DNA from: Anaerotruncus sp.
Lineage (GTDB): Bacteria; Bacillota; Clostridia; Oscillospirales; Ruminococcaceae
NCBI GenBank assembly: GCA_021770005.1
Contig: JAETRV010000023.1
Span: 1 to 42,841, forward strand
DNA length: 42,841 nucleotides
Direction: 5' to 3'
Position numbers and translations under genes: made by a program
Notes under the pieces: model-generated
The model's database searches: none
What the model was told of the DNA's origin: nothing
Seen by the model: only the letters and a program-made list of their open reading frames with translations
Shown here: positions 13,290 to 21,628 of the stretch, in pieces
Numbering within the stretch: position 1 is the stretch's first letter
How the letters are laid out: each line of letters starts with the position of its first letter

Positions 13290-13693
13290 TCATGATGGGG
13301 CGTCTGGCGGCGGATCCGGAGCTTCGACAGACGCCCAGCGGGGTCAGTGTTGCGACCTTCGCGATTGCAGTGGACCGCCAGTATGCGGACAAGGATGGCA
13401 AGCGCCAGGCGGACTTTTTCGACATCGTCGCCTGGCGGGAACTCGGGGAGTTTGTCACCAAGTATTTCTGCAAGGGCAAGCCGTGCCTGGTGGACGGCCG
13501 GATTGAAACCCGCACCTATACAGACAAGAACGGGATCAAGCGAAAACTCTATGAGGTGATTGCCCAGAACGTCCGGTTCTGCGGGGACGGCAGTAAGACA
13601 GACAAAGGATTTCCGGAGGCACCACCAGCGCCCAAGCAGACAGAGCAGGAAGACTTCACCGAGATGGATCCAGGCGACGATCTTCCGTTTTAG
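13274..13693 (+). CDS. ssb: Single-stranded DNA-binding protein
   Basis: This 139-residue protein starts at GTG with GGAGGAGG 7 nt upstream. Residues 1-105 form the OB fold with SSB hallmarks (MGRLAADPELRQTPSGVSVA, FAIAVDRQY, FFDIVAWRELGEFVTKYFCK, KGKPCLVDGRIETRTYTDKN). The acidic tail ends DPGDDLPF, the conserved docking peptide for replication partners. It protects ssDNA during phage replication. It overlaps the gene upstream by 16 bp and is followed 10 bp later by parA. Confidence 0.95.
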   Translation: MYQKVIMMGRLAADPELRQTPSGVSVATFAIAVDRQYADKDGKRQADFFDIVAWRELGEFVTKYFCKGKPCLVDGRIETRTYTDKNGIKRKLYEVIAQNVRFCGDGSKTDKGFPEAPPAPKQTEQEDFTEMDPGDDLPF

Positions 13694-13703
13694 AGGTGGC
13701 AGC

Positions 13704-14489
13704 ATGAGAGTGATTGACATTATCAACCTGAAGGGCGGGGTCGCCAAGACGATCAGCGCGATTAATATTGCCCATGTGCTGGCTGCGATCCATCGCAAGC
13801 GCATCCTGATGATCGACAACGACAAGCAGGGCAACACGACCAAATTCTGGGGACTGCACAGCTATGACCGGCCCGGCATCGCCGAGCTGCTTACCCAACC
13901 CGGGCTGGACGTCCGGCAGGTGATCCGACCAACCGGGATCGCGGGGATCGACCTGATCCCCGCAAACATGTCCCTGCTTTCGGCGAACAGCTCGCTGCTC
14001 ATCAACATGAGCCGGGGCAGGGACTACCGGCTCCGACGGGCGCTCGACCCGGTGCGGGATGCGTACGACTTCTGCGTGATCGACAATGCCCCTGACATCA
14101 ACGTGGGCGTCATCAATGCGCTTATGGCCGCAGACGATGTGCTCGTACCGGTCAAGATCGACCAGTTTGCGTTTGATGGTCTTGCGGAGCTGATCGAGCA
14201 GGTGGATGAGATCCGGGAGAGCAACCCCAGCCTGCGGTTTGCGGGCTGTTTTTTTACCATGTACCAGCGCAACAAGGCCAATCAGCGCGGGGATGACTGG
14301 CTGCATGATGATGGAAGCTATCCCATCTTCAAAACCCGCATCCGGAGCACCGTCAAGGTCACTGAGACAACCTACGAGGGCAAACCGCTGCTGGTTCATG
14401 CGCCCCGCAGCACAGCGGCGCAGGACTACGTTTCGCTGGTTGCGGAGTATCTGGCGCAGAGAAAGGAGGGCGCAGGTGGGGAAGTTTAA
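13704..14489 (+). CDS. ParA/Soj-type partition ATPase
   Basis: This 261-residue protein starts at ATG 13704 (GAGGTGG upstream); longer frames run through ssb. The deviant Walker A is KGGVAKT at 10-16 with signature Lys10 and catalytic Lys15; Ala14 replaces the usual Gly. Walker A' follows in LMIDNDKQGNTTKF and Walker B in FCVIDNAPDI. ParA ATPases segregate plasmids and plasmid-like prophages together with a centromere-binding partner. The next gene (DUF3102) starts inside its 3' end, 14 bp overlap, and is the probable partner. No ParB with a canonical ParB/Srx domain is present. Confidence 0.9.
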   Translation: MRVIDIINLKGGVAKTISAINIAHVLAAIHRKRILMIDNDKQGNTTKFWGLHSYDRPGIAELLTQPGLDVRQVIRPTGIAGIDLIPANMSLLSANSSLLINMSRGRDYRLRRALDPVRDAYDFCVIDNAPDINVGVINALMAADDVLVPVKIDQFAFDGLAELIEQVDEIRESNPSLRFAGCFFTMYQRNKANQRGDDWLHDDGSYPIFKTRIRSTVKVTETTYEGKPLLVHAPRSTAAQDYVSLVAEYLAQRKEGAGGEV

Positions 14490-15510
14490 CGTCCGGGAGA
14501 TGATGGCTCCGAAAGAATCCAACACAGAAACAGTGGACAGGCCACGCACTGTGGAGCAGATCGCGGTGGAGATCAATTTCTATAAGGCGCAGACAGTCCA
14601 GAATATCATCGAGATCGGTAAGCGGCTGATTGAAGCCAAGGAGCACCTGCCGCATGGGGCGTGGGCGGACTGGCTAAAAGACGCGGTTGAATTTAGCCAG
14701 GAAACGGCCAACCGATTCATGAGAATTGCTCGAGAGTATTCAAATTCGTCACCGGTGACGAATTTGAGCTACACCAAAATGTTAGCATTGTTGCAGGTCC
14801 CGGAAGAGGATCGGGAAGCATTTTTGGCGGAAAGCCACCTGGTCAACGGGGTGCCCAAAACGGTGGAGGAGATGTCTAAACGCGAGCTGAATCAGGCGAT
14901 CCGCGAGCGGGACCAGGCCCGCAAGGAGGCCGCGGAGCAGAAAGTCCGCGCCAAACGGGAGTATGACAACTATATGAACGCGCTTGTCGCGAAAGAAAAA
15001 GCAGATGAACGTCTGAAAATCGCTGAGGGAGAAGCCGCGGCACAGAGAAAGCGTGCGGAGCAGGCACAGCGCTGCGTGGACGACCTGCAAGGGCAGGTCA
15101 TAGAACTTCAGCACCGCCCGGTCGAGGTCGCAGTGGCGGAGGTCAGCGAGGAGCAGATCGAGGAGATCCGGCAGCAGGAGAAGGCAAAGGCCGAGCAGAA
15201 ATACTGCGGCCAGATCGCCGCCGAACGCCAGCGGGCGGAAGCCGCGGAACAGAAGCTCAGGCAGCAGCCGGTCCGGTCGGAGGCGGCCTATACTGCGGAG
15301 GAGGCGGACGACGCCTGGGAACGGTTTGCAGGAGCACTCTGGTCGAGCTTTGAACAGTTCACCGCGCTCCTCAGCCGTACAGAAGGAACGCTGGCATTGA
15401 ACGCGCTCAAAGAGGCGGCGGAAGAGATAGACGAAATCCGGCAGGAAATCCGGCTGATGTCCAACCAGCTGATTAGCCAGCAGGAGATAGATCTGCCGCC
15501 AGATCTGTAA
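14476..15510 (+). CDS. DUF3102 protein with long coiled coil
   Basis: This 344-residue protein starts at GTG with AAAGGAGGG 6 nt upstream. Residues about 20-140 form a DUF3102 domain (VEINFYKAQTVQNIIEIGKR, LIEAKEHLPHGAWADWLKDA, FSQETANRFMRIAREYSNSS). Residues about 140-270 are a charged coiled coil rich in Glu, Lys and Arg, and a helical tail follows. DUF3102 genes often follow ParA genes in clostridial mobile elements, so it could act as the ParB-like adaptor. The codons for NSSPVTNLS contain a perfect 28-bp palindrome, a candidate binding site. The function is inferred from context. Confidence 0.8.
   Translation: MGKFNVREMMAPKESNTETVDRPRTVEQIAVEINFYKAQTVQNIIEIGKRLIEAKEHLPHGAWADWLKDAVEFSQETANRFMRIAREYSNSSPVTNLSYTKMLALLQVPEEDREAFLAESHLVNGVPKTVEEMSKRELNQAIRERDQARKEAAEQKVRAKREYDNYMNALVAKEKADERLKIAEGEAAAQRKRAEQAQRCVDDLQGQVIELQHRPVEVAVAEVSEEQIEEIRQQEKAKAEQKYCGQIAAERQRAEAAEQKLRQQPVRSEAAYTAEEADDAWERFAGALWSSFEQFTALLSRTEGTLALNALKEAAEEIDEIRQEIRLMSNQLISQQEIDLPPDL
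14740..14767. promoter_or_regulatory. Perfect 28-bp palindrome inside the DUF3102 gene
   Basis: TCAAATTCGTCACC is followed directly by its exact complement, with no spacer. It is the longest perfect dyad noticed in the window apart from hairpin terminators and has no T-tract. In DNA it is suited to a dimeric protein, for example as the centromere of the ParA system. In mRNA it could fold into a stem of about 12 bp. Confidence 0.7.
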
Positions 15511-15526
15511 ACAGGAGGTTAAAGAG

Positions 15527-15808
15527 ATGAAAGCAACGGGTATTGTACGCAAAATAGACGAGCTGGGGCGGCTGGTGATCCCAAAAGAAATCCGAAGCAC
15601 GCACGGCTGGGAGAACGGCTCATCCATCGAAATCTGGCTGGATGAGCAGGGAAATGTGGTCCTGCGTGAATACCGGCCTCAGTACCGTAATCCGGTCGAG
15701 AAGCTGTTGGAGGAGGCGAAAGCCGCTCTTCCTGCGTTAGATGGAGCGGCCCGGATGCATCTGGAGCAGGCGGTCATGGAGCTTTCGACTGCGGTCCGCC
15801 ATGTATGA
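15527..15808 (+). CDS. AbrB/SpoVT-type DNA-binding protein
   Basis: This 93-residue protein has the swapped-hairpin AbrB domain at 1-50 (MKATGIVRKIDELGRLVIPK, EIRSTHGW, GSSIEIWLDEQGNVVLREY). A helical C-terminus (EKLLEEAKAALPALDGAARM...) may mediate multimerisation. ACAGGAGG lies 8 nt before the ATG. AbrB-like proteins are transition-state regulators; within a phage it probably regulates early or late genes. It overlaps the primase start by 8 bp. Confidence 0.9.
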   Translation: MKATGIVRKIDELGRLVIPKEIRSTHGWENGSSIEIWLDEQGNVVLREYRPQYRNPVEKLLEEAKAALPALDGAARMHLEQAVMELSTAVRHV

Positions 15809-18218
15809 ATACATACCGGAGGAGCTGAGGCAGCTCTCCCAGTGGGTCTGCCACAAGTACCCGAGCAAGACCCCCCTGTGCGCATGCCCGGATGCAGGTG
15901 GCATCCTGCATCCGGCGAGCTGCAACAAACCGGCCACCTGGTCCAGCTTTGGACAAGCGGTCAGGGCGGTGAAGGAACACGGTGCGACCGGCATCGGCAT
16001 CCAGTTTGCAAACGGAATTTGCGGCATCGACATCGACGACTGCGTGGACGGCGGAGAACTGACCGCATTTGCGCGGGAGATCGTCGAGACAATGCGCAGC
16101 TATACCGAGGTTTCCCCCTCCGGGACGGGCATCCATATCCTCTGCAAGGGACGCCTGCCTGCCCGGGAGGGCAGGCGGGACAGCTCGCTCGGTCTCGAGA
16201 TGTACGATACCGGGCGGTATTTTACGGTAACCGGATCTGCGTACCTCGACCCGTCCGGCAGGCCGTACCCGCTCCGGGACTGCACCAGGGAGCTGGACGA
16301 AATCCACCGGAAATATCTGACGCCCGAACCGGTCGAGCAGACCAGGTTGGACGCGCCAAAGCCCGCCGCGGCAAGGACGCCGAATTCCCGTCAGGCGGTC
16401 CGTGACCTTTCGGATCAGGAGATTCTTGAGATTGCGTTCCGGAATAAGGAGACCGGGGATGATATACGGCGGCTTTACGCGGGGGACTGGAGCAGCCTGC
16501 CGCAGCTTTCGGGTAAGAGCCAGAGCGAGGCGGACCTGTTGTTCTGTGGGCATCTGGCGTTCTGGTTTGACCGCGACAGCGCCCGGATGGATGCGGTGTT
16601 CCGTGCTTCGGGGCTGTACCGCAAGAAGTGGGACGAGAAACGGGGCGCGCAGACCTACGGCCAGAAGACGATTGCCGCGGCGGTCAAGGGGGCGACCCGG
16701 ACGTTTGTCCCGTATGACCGGCCCAGAGGCGGCGAGAAGCCGCTTCCGGAACCGCCCCCGGAATCTTCTTCGAGAAAGCAGGGGCCGCTTTCTGGGGGCG
16801 CGCAGCCCTCTCAACCGGCACAGGTCAAGCCGGACCCGGGGCGGTATACGCTGGACGACACCGGCAACGCCTACCGGTTCCGGGACGCCTTCTGGCGGGA
16901 CCTCAGATACGACCATGTCAATGGCCGTTGGATGTACTGGACCGGCAAGCGGTGGGCGGTGGATGAAACAGGGGAGGTCAAGCGGCGGGCGAACGCGCTG
17001 CTTGAGCGGATGGAAGAGGAGGCACGCTCGCTCTATGACGACGGGGGCCTGCTCAAGCATGTCCGCAAGACCCGCAGCAGCAAATACAAGGAAGCGATGA
17101 TCCGGGAGGCGCAGCCGCTGGAGGGGATTCCTGTGCTGCCGGGCGAGCTGGACCTGTACCAGGCGCTGCTGAACGTACAGAACGGGGTGCTCAACCTCAA
17201 GACCGGCGAGCTGCTGCCGCACAAGCGGGAGTATATGCTCTCGATGATCGCGGCGGTGGAGTATGACCCGGCGGCGGAATGCCCCCGCTGGATGCAGTTC
17301 CTGGACGAGATCACCTGTGGGGACGTGGACCTCGCGCTCTACCTCCAGCGGATGGTGGGCTACTGCCTGACCGCCTCAACCCGGGAACAATGCATCTTTT
17401 TCCTGTGGGGTTCGGGCGGCAACGGCAAGAGCCGGTTTGTCGAGGCGGTCACCTCGCTGCTTGGGGATTACACCAAAAACAGCCCGCCCGAAGCGATCAT
17501 CGTCAAGGACCGCAGCAGCCCGAACACCTCTACAGCCGAGCTGGCGCGGATGAAAAGCGTGCGCCTGCTGACCACCTCGGAGCCGGACGGAGGCTGTCGT
17601 CTGGCGGAGGGGATGGTCAAACGGATCACGGGTGAGGATGTGGTAACCGCGCGGTTGCTCTATAAGGCGTCGTTCGACTATAAACCGGAATTCAAGGTGG
17701 TGATGAGCACTAACGCCAAGCCGGTGATTACCGGCAGTGACCAGGGAATCTGGCGGCGGGTGCGGCTGATCCCATTCACCGCGCAGTTCCCGCCGGAAAA
17801 GCAGGACCGGGATCTCGGGGACCGTCTGGCCGCGGAGCGGCCGGGCATCTTCCGCTGGGCGGTACAGGGGGCAATCGACTGGTACCGGTACGGGATGCCG
17901 CGGTGTCTGCGGGTGGATAACGCCAACGAGGACTACCGCAACGAGATGGATCGGGTCAAGGAGTTTATAGACGATTGTCTGGTGCGCACACAGGGGAGTG
18001 CGCTGCCGAGCCACCGCATCTATGCGGTTTACCGGGCGTGGGCGGAGGAAAATGGGGAGCGGTATCCGCTGGGGCAGAAGAAGTTTTCGACCGAGCTGGT
18101 GGACAACCATCGGTTTTTTCGGCGGAAAACCATGCGGTTCTCGGAGTTTCTGGATGTGGAGTTTTCCGCGATCGGGCGCGAATACCTCGCGATGGCCCCG
18201 CAATCCCCCACCGGCTGA
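15801..18218 (+). CDS. Bifunctional primase-polymerase / SF3 helicase
   Basis: This 805-residue replication protein has an N-terminal archaeo-eukaryotic primase-like domain (about 1-200) with GICGIDIDDC near 73-82, SGTGIHIL near 106 and YDTGRYFTVTG. A linker rich in Pro follows (about 315-360). From about 360 it has a D5_N-type region and a superfamily 3 helicase: Walker A WGSGGNGKS near 535, Walker B RLLTTSEPDGG, motif C VVMSTNAKPV and the arginine-finger region WRRVRLIPF. The C-terminus has a winged-helix (PSHRIYAVYRAWAEENGERY). The start ATG at 15801 has only a weak ribosome site and overlaps the AbrB gene, so coupling is likely. It primes and unwinds phage DNA. Confidence 0.92.
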   Translation: MYEYIPEELRQLSQWVCHKYPSKTPLCACPDAGGILHPASCNKPATWSSFGQAVRAVKEHGATGIGIQFANGICGIDIDDCVDGGELTAFAREIVETMRSYTEVSPSGTGIHILCKGRLPAREGRRDSSLGLEMYDTGRYFTVTGSAYLDPSGRPYPLRDCTRELDEIHRKYLTPEPVEQTRLDAPKPAAARTPNSRQAVRDLSDQEILEIAFRNKETGDDIRRLYAGDWSSLPQLSGKSQSEADLLFCGHLAFWFDRDSARMDAVFRASGLYRKKWDEKRGAQTYGQKTIAAAVKGATRTFVPYDRPRGGEKPLPEPPPESSSRKQGPLSGGAQPSQPAQVKPDPGRYTLDDTGNAYRFRDAFWRDLRYDHVNGRWMYWTGKRWAVDETGEVKRRANALLERMEEEARSLYDDGGLLKHVRKTRSSKYKEAMIREAQPLEGIPVLPGELDLYQALLNVQNGVLNLKTGELLPHKREYMLSMIAAVEYDPAAECPRWMQFLDEITCGDVDLALYLQRMVGYCLTASTREQCIFFLWGSGGNGKSRFVEAVTSLLGDYTKNSPPEAIIVKDRSSPNTSTAELARMKSVRLLTTSEPDGGCRLAEGMVKRITGEDVVTARLLYKASFDYKPEFKVVMSTNAKPVITGSDQGIWRRVRLIPFTAQFPPEKQDRDLGDRLAAERPGIFRWAVQGAIDWYRYGMPRCLRVDNANEDYRNEMDRVKEFIDDCLVRTQGSALPSHRIYAVYRAWAEENGERYPLGQKKFSTELVDNHRFFRRKTMRFSEFLDVEFSAIGREYLAMAPQSPTG

Positions 18219-18384
18219 TGGCGGATATGGCGGATTGCAGGCGTTTGCGTAAACTTTCCCCTATGTTTCTTTAGGGAATTTCTTAACATTGACTCCATAT
18301 CTACCATATGCACCATCCAAAGATACACCATATCTATTATTTATCTTTTATATTTATTTTTTAAAAGGGAAAAAGGAGAAAAGA

Positions 18385-18756
18385 ATGGATAGAAAAGAGA
18401 AGCAGCGCCGGGCGCAGAGGTATCTGCTCGCGCTGGCAAGGCTCGAGCGGAAATGCGAGGAGGCGGCGCGCTGGGAGTCGATCGCCGAGGGGAGCGATCC
18501 GGGCGGGAAAAACCAGGTCAAGGTGGCCGCGCTGCATATCCGCGCCGAGTGCGAGGAGCTGACCTGTCAGGTGCAGGAACTTCGGGGGGATCTGATGCGG
18601 GCCATAGGCGGGATGAACAACGAGAAATACAGAGAGGTGCTCGAAGCGCTCTATCTGGCAGGGGATTCGGTTGAGGACTTTTGCAGGCAGAAGGGGTGGT
18701 CCAAGCGATATACGCTGCAACTCAAAGCTCGGGCATTGGATGCGCTTGACCTGTAA
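18385..18756 (+). CDS. Phage late-gene transcription activator (ArpU/RinA-like)
   Basis: This 123-residue basic helical protein has AAAAAGGAG 6 nt before the ATG at 18385. The N-terminal half is a charged helix bundle (RKEKQRRAQRYLLALARLER...). The C-terminus is a sigma-factor-like HTH (VLEALYLAGDSVEDFCRQKG, then WSKRYTLQLKARALDAL). Proteins of this size and position, between replication and terminase genes, are the late activators of Gram-positive phages. The direct repeats and promoter beginning 20 bp downstream are the expected target. The 166 bp upstream (18219-18384) are AT-rich and hold no gene. Confidence 0.8.
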   Translation: MDRKEKQRRAQRYLLALARLERKCEEAARWESIAEGSDPGGKNQVKVAALHIRAECEELTCQVQELRGDLMRAIGGMNNEKYREVLEALYLAGDSVEDFCRQKGWSKRYTLQLKARALDALDL

Positions 18757-18775
18757 GCCGAAAATTTTTTAATTA

Positions 18776-18843
18776 GTTCACCTTTTATGTAGTTTTTCTT
18801 ACAAAAGTTCACCTTGAAAAGGGCACCATTCTTGACGTATAAT
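18776..18843 (+). promoter_or_regulatory. Late promoter with activator-type direct repeats
   Basis: TTGAAA (18814-18819), an 18-bp spacer and TATAAT (18838-18843) form the promoter of the morphogenesis operon. GTTCACCTT occurs twice, at 18776-18784 and 18807-18815, exactly 31 bp (three helical turns) apart. The second copy overlaps the -35. This layout suits an activator bound beside RNA polymerase. Confidence 0.75.
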
Positions 18844-18852
18844 AAACCTGTA

Positions 18853-18885
18853 GAGATGTACCCGAAAGGGTGCGTCTCTTTTTTT
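18853..18885 (+). terminator. Leader attenuator / intrinsic terminator
   Basis: GAGATGTACCC-GAAA-GGGTGCGTCTC forms an 11-bp stem with G-T pairs and a GAAA tetraloop, followed by TTTTTTT. It lies only about 5 nt after the predicted late transcription start. It would stop transcripts before the terminase genes unless they are made processive, so it may be an antitermination checkpoint or define a tiny leader RNA. Confidence 0.78.
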
Positions 18886-19278
18886 GTACGCAAATCAAAT
18901 CCCCGGCGCAAAATCAAGCGGGGCAATGCGCTGCCGGAAGCGGCTCCACAGCGTCCACGCAGAGGCGGCTGGGCGGCCCTGCATGGCAGGGCTTTTGATC
19001 CGGGCTTCGCAGTCTGCGCGGCCCGCCGGGCAAAGGTACTCCTGACGGGGCGGCTTGTGCGCGGGTCCGTTGAGCGCGAAAAAAAGCTCCGTAAAACCCG
19101 AAAAATCCGGTTTGATCTTTTGATTTTCCAATCCTGCCCAGATCGTCAGAAATCTTGTGCAGGTTGCCGGAGCGCGGGTATGGGCGCAGGGGATTGTGCA
19201 GAATGACGGGATTTCCAGGCAGCCGGAGCAGGATGCCGGAAAAATCCTGTCAAAATGACGAAGCAGAGGGAGGGGTCT
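18886..19278. other. GC-rich stretch before the terminase genes; possible packaging site
   Basis: No convincing gene was found. A minus-strand frame (18895-19521) overlaps the small terminase gene, and a plus-strand frame (18814-19206) starts in the promoter. Visible elements are the dyad GCCCTGC-ATG-GCAGGGC near 18976 and repeats of GCCGGAGC (19166-19173, 19222-19229) with a shorter GCCGGA (19235-19240). In lambda-type phages the cos site lies directly before the Nu1 gene, so this is the likeliest place for cos or pac. Confidence 0.4.
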
Positions 19279-19818
19279 ATGACGGAGAAAGCGGAGCTGT
19301 ATTTCGAGGACGGAACGGTGGTGCTCTGCACCCGCCTGACCGCCGCATACTTCGGGGTGACCGCCGCGACCCTGAGCAACTGGACGCGCAGCGGATGCCC
19401 GCAGCTCAGACGCGGGTACTACGACCTCAAAGCGGTGCTTGACTGGCGGGCCAGACGGGAGGAGCGTCCGGAGATGCCGTCCAATCCGGAGCAGATGAGC
19501 GCGGGGGAACTGCGGCTGCACTACGACGCTCAGCTCAAACAGGCACAGTTTGAGGCCCGGCAGTTCCAGAACCGGCTGGCTGCGGGGGAATACCTCCCCC
19601 GTGTGCAGGTGGTGCGGGACCTCTCCCGATTCCTGATGGTCTTAAAAACAGCGGTCACCGGGCTGGGCCGGGAACTGGGGCTGCTGGTGTCGCCCTATGT
19701 GGACAGCAGCACCGCCCGGAAGCTCAGCCACACGATCGACGAGCGGATCCGAGAGGGGCTCGAGCAGATTGCGGTGGGCGGGATCGCGCGGGAGGAGCTG
19801 GACACAGATGGCGGATAA
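19279..19818 (+). CDS. Terminase small subunit, Nu1-like
   Basis: This 179-residue protein has an N-terminal winged HTH (LTAAYFGVTAATLSNWTRSG, then CPQLRRGYYDLKAVLDWRAR), the hallmark of lambda gpNu1. A helical oligomerisation region follows (AGELRLHYDAQLKQAQFEAR...). It recognises the packaging site and recruits the large subunit. The start at 19279 was chosen for GGGAGGGG 4 nt upstream. It overlaps the large subunit gene by 11 bp. Confidence 0.88.
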   Translation: MTEKAELYFEDGTVVLCTRLTAAYFGVTAATLSNWTRSGCPQLRRGYYDLKAVLDWRARREERPEMPSNPEQMSAGELRLHYDAQLKQAQFEARQFQNRLAAGEYLPRVQVVRDLSRFLMVLKTAVTGLGRELGLLVSPYVDSSTARKLSHTIDERIREGLEQIAVGGIAREELDTDGG

Positions 19819-21628
19819 CCGGTACAGCCCGCCCGGCTGGATCCGGGAAGCGCTTGAAGCGCTGCGCCCGCCCCGGCGGGAGCGGGTCAGCGAGTGGGCG
19901 GACCGGTGCCGCATCCTTGGCGAAGGGCAGTCGAGCAAGCCCGGCCAGTGGCGCACCTCCTACACCCCCTACCTGCGGGAGCTCATGGACGCGTTCAACG
20001 ACCCGGAGGTGGAGGAAATCTCGTTCGTGAAGTGCACACAGGTCGGCGGCACCGAGGCGGAGCTGAACATGATCGGGGCCGCGCTCTGCAACGACCCCGC
20101 CCCTATCCTGATGGTGCTGCCGCAGAAGGAGCTGGCGCAGCTGGTGTCAGAACGGCGGATCCAGCCGATGATCCGGAGCTGTCGGGAGCTGGAGCGGCAG
20201 TACCTGGAGGAGAGCAAGTGGAACGACCTGGGGTTCCGCAGCGGTGTATCGATCGGGATCGTGGGCGCGAACTCCCCGAGCGATCTTGCGAGCCGCCCGG
20301 TCAGATACCTGTTTCTGGATGAGGAGGACAAGTTCCCGGCGCGGTCCGGGAAGGAGTCGGCTCCGGCGGCGCTGGCCAGAGAGCGGCTCAAGACCTATCC
20401 GGGCAGCAAAAAGATGGTGCGCATGTCCACACCGGTCTTTGAGGACGGCCCGACCTGGCAGGCATGGTTACGGGCGGACACCCGGATGGAATGCTTCGTG
20501 ACCTGCCCGCACTGCCGCGCCGAATGGACCTACAAGTTCGGACGGCTCAAGTGGCCGGAGGGAGCGACCGCAGACCAGGCGCTGACCCAGGCGGTCTACC
20601 TCTGCGAGGAATGCGATGCGGTTATCAGTGAAGCCGACCGGGCGGAGATGCTCCGGAGCTGCCGGTGGAAGGCGGTCGATACTAACGGGAGCCGCCGCAG
20701 GATTGCGTTCCGGCTCAACGTATTCTATTCGCCGTGGGTGCGGCTGGGGGAGGTCGCGGCCAACTGGATCGAGAGCGAAAGCGCGCCCGAGCTGCGTCAG
20801 AATTTTATCAACTCCTGGCTGGCCGAGCCGTACAAGGAGATCGACCGGCAGATGGATGCCGAAACCCTGCTCGAAACGCGGCAGGGGCAGTACCCGGCAG
20901 GGAGGGTTCCGCCCGATACGGTCATGCTGACCGGCGGGGTGGATGTGCAGAAACGGTGCCTCTATTGGACGGTCCGGGCGTGGCGGGTCAATATGACCAG
21001 CTTCAACGTGGCGCATGGGCAGGCGTTCTCCTGGGGCGAGCTGGAACGGGTCATGAACGCCTGGTACGAGGACGCGCAGGGCGGGAAGTATCAGGTGAAC
21101 CTGTGTCTGGTGGACGCGGGATACGAGACCGACACGGTGTTCGACTTCTGCGCGGTCAACAGCAGCTGGGCGGTGGCGAGCCGCGGGTCATCCTCCCGGA
21201 TGCAGAGCAAATACCGGGCGGGCCGGATTGAGCGCAACGGGATGGCGGACGGCCAGCTGATGCTCTGGGTGGATACCGACTTCTACAAAGACATGATCTT
21301 TTCCCGGCTGTTCCGGGAGGTGGAGAATGGAGGCTGGTTCCTGCACGACGGGTGCGACCCGGAATACGCCGAGCAGATCACCGCGGAACACAAGGTGATC
21401 GAGCGCAGACGGGGACATCTGGTCAGCCGGTGGGAACAGAAGGTTTCGGGCGGGGACAACCATTACCTGGACTGCGAGGTCTACGCGGCCTGTGCGGCGG
21501 ACGTCTATGGGCTGCGCACCATCTACAGCAGGCAGGCACAGGCGGATCAGCCTTCGCCGCAGCCGGAACACCGCCCGGAACGGCCGCGCAGGCATGGAAA
21601 ATCATTTAGACGGAGGGGATCGGTATGA
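19808..21628 (+). CDS. Terminase large subunit, lambda gpA family
   Basis: This 606-residue packaging motor has the N-terminal ATPase with a divergent Walker A (VKCTQVGGTEAE, about 73-84) and Walker B (YLFLDEEDKFP, near 167). A zinc-binding insert (CPHC near 231, CEEC near 267) is typical of gpA proteins. The C-terminal nuclease has acidic residues in GVDVQKR, LVDAGYETD and DNHYLDCEVY. It cuts concatemeric DNA at the packaging site and drives it into the prohead. The start at 19808 gives normal length and overlaps the small subunit gene. The stop overlaps the next start (ATGA). Confidence 0.96.
   Translation: MADNRYSPPGWIREALEALRPPRRERVSEWADRCRILGEGQSSKPGQWRTSYTPYLRELMDAFNDPEVEEISFVKCTQVGGTEAELNMIGAALCNDPAPILMVLPQKELAQLVSERRIQPMIRSCRELERQYLEESKWNDLGFRSGVSIGIVGANSPSDLASRPVRYLFLDEEDKFPARSGKESAPAALARERLKTYPGSKKMVRMSTPVFEDGPTWQAWLRADTRMECFVTCPHCRAEWTYKFGRLKWPEGATADQALTQAVYLCEECDAVISEADRAEMLRSCRWKAVDTNGSRRRIAFRLNVFYSPWVRLGEVAANWIESESAPELRQNFINSWLAEPYKEIDRQMDAETLLETRQGQYPAGRVPPDTVMLTGGVDVQKRCLYWTVRAWRVNMTSFNVAHGQAFSWGELERVMNAWYEDAQGGKYQVNLCLVDAGYETDTVFDFCAVNSSWAVASRGSSSRMQSKYRAGRIERNGMADGQLMLWVDTDFYKDMIFSRLFREVENGGWFLHDGCDPEYAEQITAEHKVIERRRGHLVSRWEQKVSGGDNHYLDCEVYAACAADVYGLRTIYSRQAQADQPSPQPEHRPERPRRHGKSFRRRGSV

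Noticed and set aside
15774-17222. 482-codon minus-strand frame
   Set aside because: It is antisense to the primase-helicase, which has AEP and SF3 motifs.
18895-19521. 208-codon minus-strand frame before and into the small terminase gene
   Set aside because: It overlaps a recognisable Nu1-like gene and has no ribosome site. Its last 80 codons have good codon use and were looked at twice, but no family was recognised.
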